From contig JAQGJY010000034.1 in the NCBI GenBank assembly GCA_028290325.1, positions 1-5,877 of the forward strand: a stretch of 5,877 nt of DNA, read 5' to 3'. Source of the stretch: Tardiphaga sp. (lineage in GTDB: Bacteria; Pseudomonadota; Alphaproteobacteria; Rhizobiales; Xanthobacteraceae). The notes under the pieces were generated by a model. It saw only the letters and a list, made by a program, of their open reading frames with translations. It did no database searches and was not told where the DNA came from. How positions within the stretch are numbered: position 1 is the first letter of the stretch; every line of letters starts with the position of its first letter. Below, piece by piece: positions 5,632-5,877 of this stretch. A program made the translations under genes and the position numbers.

Positions 5632-5673
5632 ATTCCGGGGCGCAGGCGGCGAGCGCCGCCCGCGCCCCGGAAT
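5632..5673. repeat. Near-perfect 42-bp hairpin, second copy of the intergenic repeat motif
   Basis: Arms ATTCCGGGGCGC (5632-5643) and GCGCCCCGGAAT (5662-5673) are perfect complements. Inside, GGCGGC (5645-5650) pairs with GCCGCC (5655-5660) around a GAGC loop, with a single A/C mismatch between the two stems. The outer 12-mer is identical to 663-674. It lies between the dehydrogenase stop and the next gene, where it may block or weaken read-through. A further GGAATGAC at 5615-5622 repeats the motif's outer end (5669-5676), suggesting a remnant of a longer element. Confidence 0.75.
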
Positions 5674-5698
5674 GACAACCCGTATTGCTGCATCGCGC

Positions 5699-5712
5699 TT
5701 GCCGCGCGGCAA
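5699..5712. promoter_or_regulatory. Perfect 14-bp palindrome upstream of the last gene
   Basis: TTGCCGCGCGGCAA is fully self-complementary with no spacer and lies 85 bases before the ATG at 5797. It is a candidate operator for a dimeric regulator. An AT-rich TATTTAAAT at 5745-5753 lies between it and the gene and could hold a -10 element, but no good -35 is seen 17 bases before it. GC-rich DNA makes short GC palindromes fairly likely by chance. Confidence 0.3.
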
Positions 5713-5796
5713 CATCGAAAGTGCTGGCGCTGTGCGCGCAGCGGTATTTAAATCCCCCGCAATCACTGGACAACCAGAGAAGCCGGGAGGACGACG

Positions 5797-5877
5797 ATGC
5801 CAATTCAGCCTGACATGCACGACGCGGCCCCATCCAACCTCGCAACATCGCGCACGATCGATCGCCGCGGCCTGCTG
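5797..5877 (+). CDS. Start of a probably Tat-exported protein, 3' truncated
   Basis: Only 27 residues are inside the window, and the frame is open to the edge. The ATG at 5797 is preceded by CGGGAGG with a 6-base gap, an excellent ribosome binding site; the Met at codon 7 has none. Around residues 20-27 the protein reads TIDRRGLL, with Arg23-Arg24 followed by hydrophobic residues. This fits the twin-arginine signal (S/T-R-R-x-hydrophobic-hydrophobic) preceded by a long polar n-region, so the product is probably folded in the cytoplasm and exported to the periplasm. The hydrophobic core and cleavage site would lie beyond the window. A periplasmic binding protein or a cofactor-containing oxidoreductase would both fit the catabolic setting. 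The function cannot be told. Confidence 0.65.
   Translation, partial: MPIQPDMHDAAPSNLATSRTIDRRGLL

Noticed and set aside
4638..5693. 351-codon open frame on the minus strand opposite the dehydrogenase
   Set aside because: Low-complexity antisense translation with no family likeness; the plus-strand SDR motifs are complete.

Overview
The window looks like chromosomal DNA from a GC-rich alphaproteobacterium, most likely in or near the Nitrobacteraceae (Bradyrhizobium/Rhodopseudomonas) or Xanthobacteraceae. This rests on codon use dominated by G/C third positions, the general look of the catabolic proteins, and inverted repeats with ends resembling ATTCCGGGGCGC, which I recall as common between genes in that group. 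No search was run, so the taxon is an inference.

Left part (1-2170): the 3' end of a thiamine-diphosphate enzyme of the acetolactate synthase/decarboxylase superfamily runs rightward to 657. It converges on a leftward amidase-signature hydrolase (803-2170). The 145-bp gap between the two stop codons is almost filled by a degenerate copy of the interspersed inverted repeat.

Middle (2217-2850): a type II toxin-antitoxin module of the BrnT/BrnA family lies on the minus strand, toxin first. The antitoxin start lies inside the toxin gene. A short palindrome overlaps the likely promoter just upstream of the toxin. The module is visibly less GC-rich than its surroundings and sits 46 bp upstream of the amidase on the same strand.

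Right part (2981-5555): a rightward probable operon encodes a DUF35-type zinc-ribbon/OB-fold protein, an SCP-x-like thiolase 5 bases downstream, and a short-chain dehydrogenase resembling the dehydrogenase domain of peroxisomal multifunctional enzyme type 2. Together these suggest acyl-CoA chain shortening: the dehydrogenase would act on a 3-hydroxyacyl-CoA, and the thiolase-like protein with its DUF35 partner would make or break a carbon-carbon bond. The substrate cannot be read from the window. The thiolase has a mixed active site: thiolase-like Cys and His, but Tyr where classical thiolases carry Asn.

Right edge (5556-5877): hairpins, including a second, nearly perfect copy of the repeat motif, and a 14-bp perfect palindrome precede the start of a new rightward gene. 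Its first 27 residues contain a twin-arginine motif, suggesting an exported protein.

No RNA genes, CRISPR arrays, insertion sequences or phage genes were recognised. The most unusual elements are the thiolase active site and the architecture of the brnTA module; nothing here amounts to a clearly new multi-gene system.
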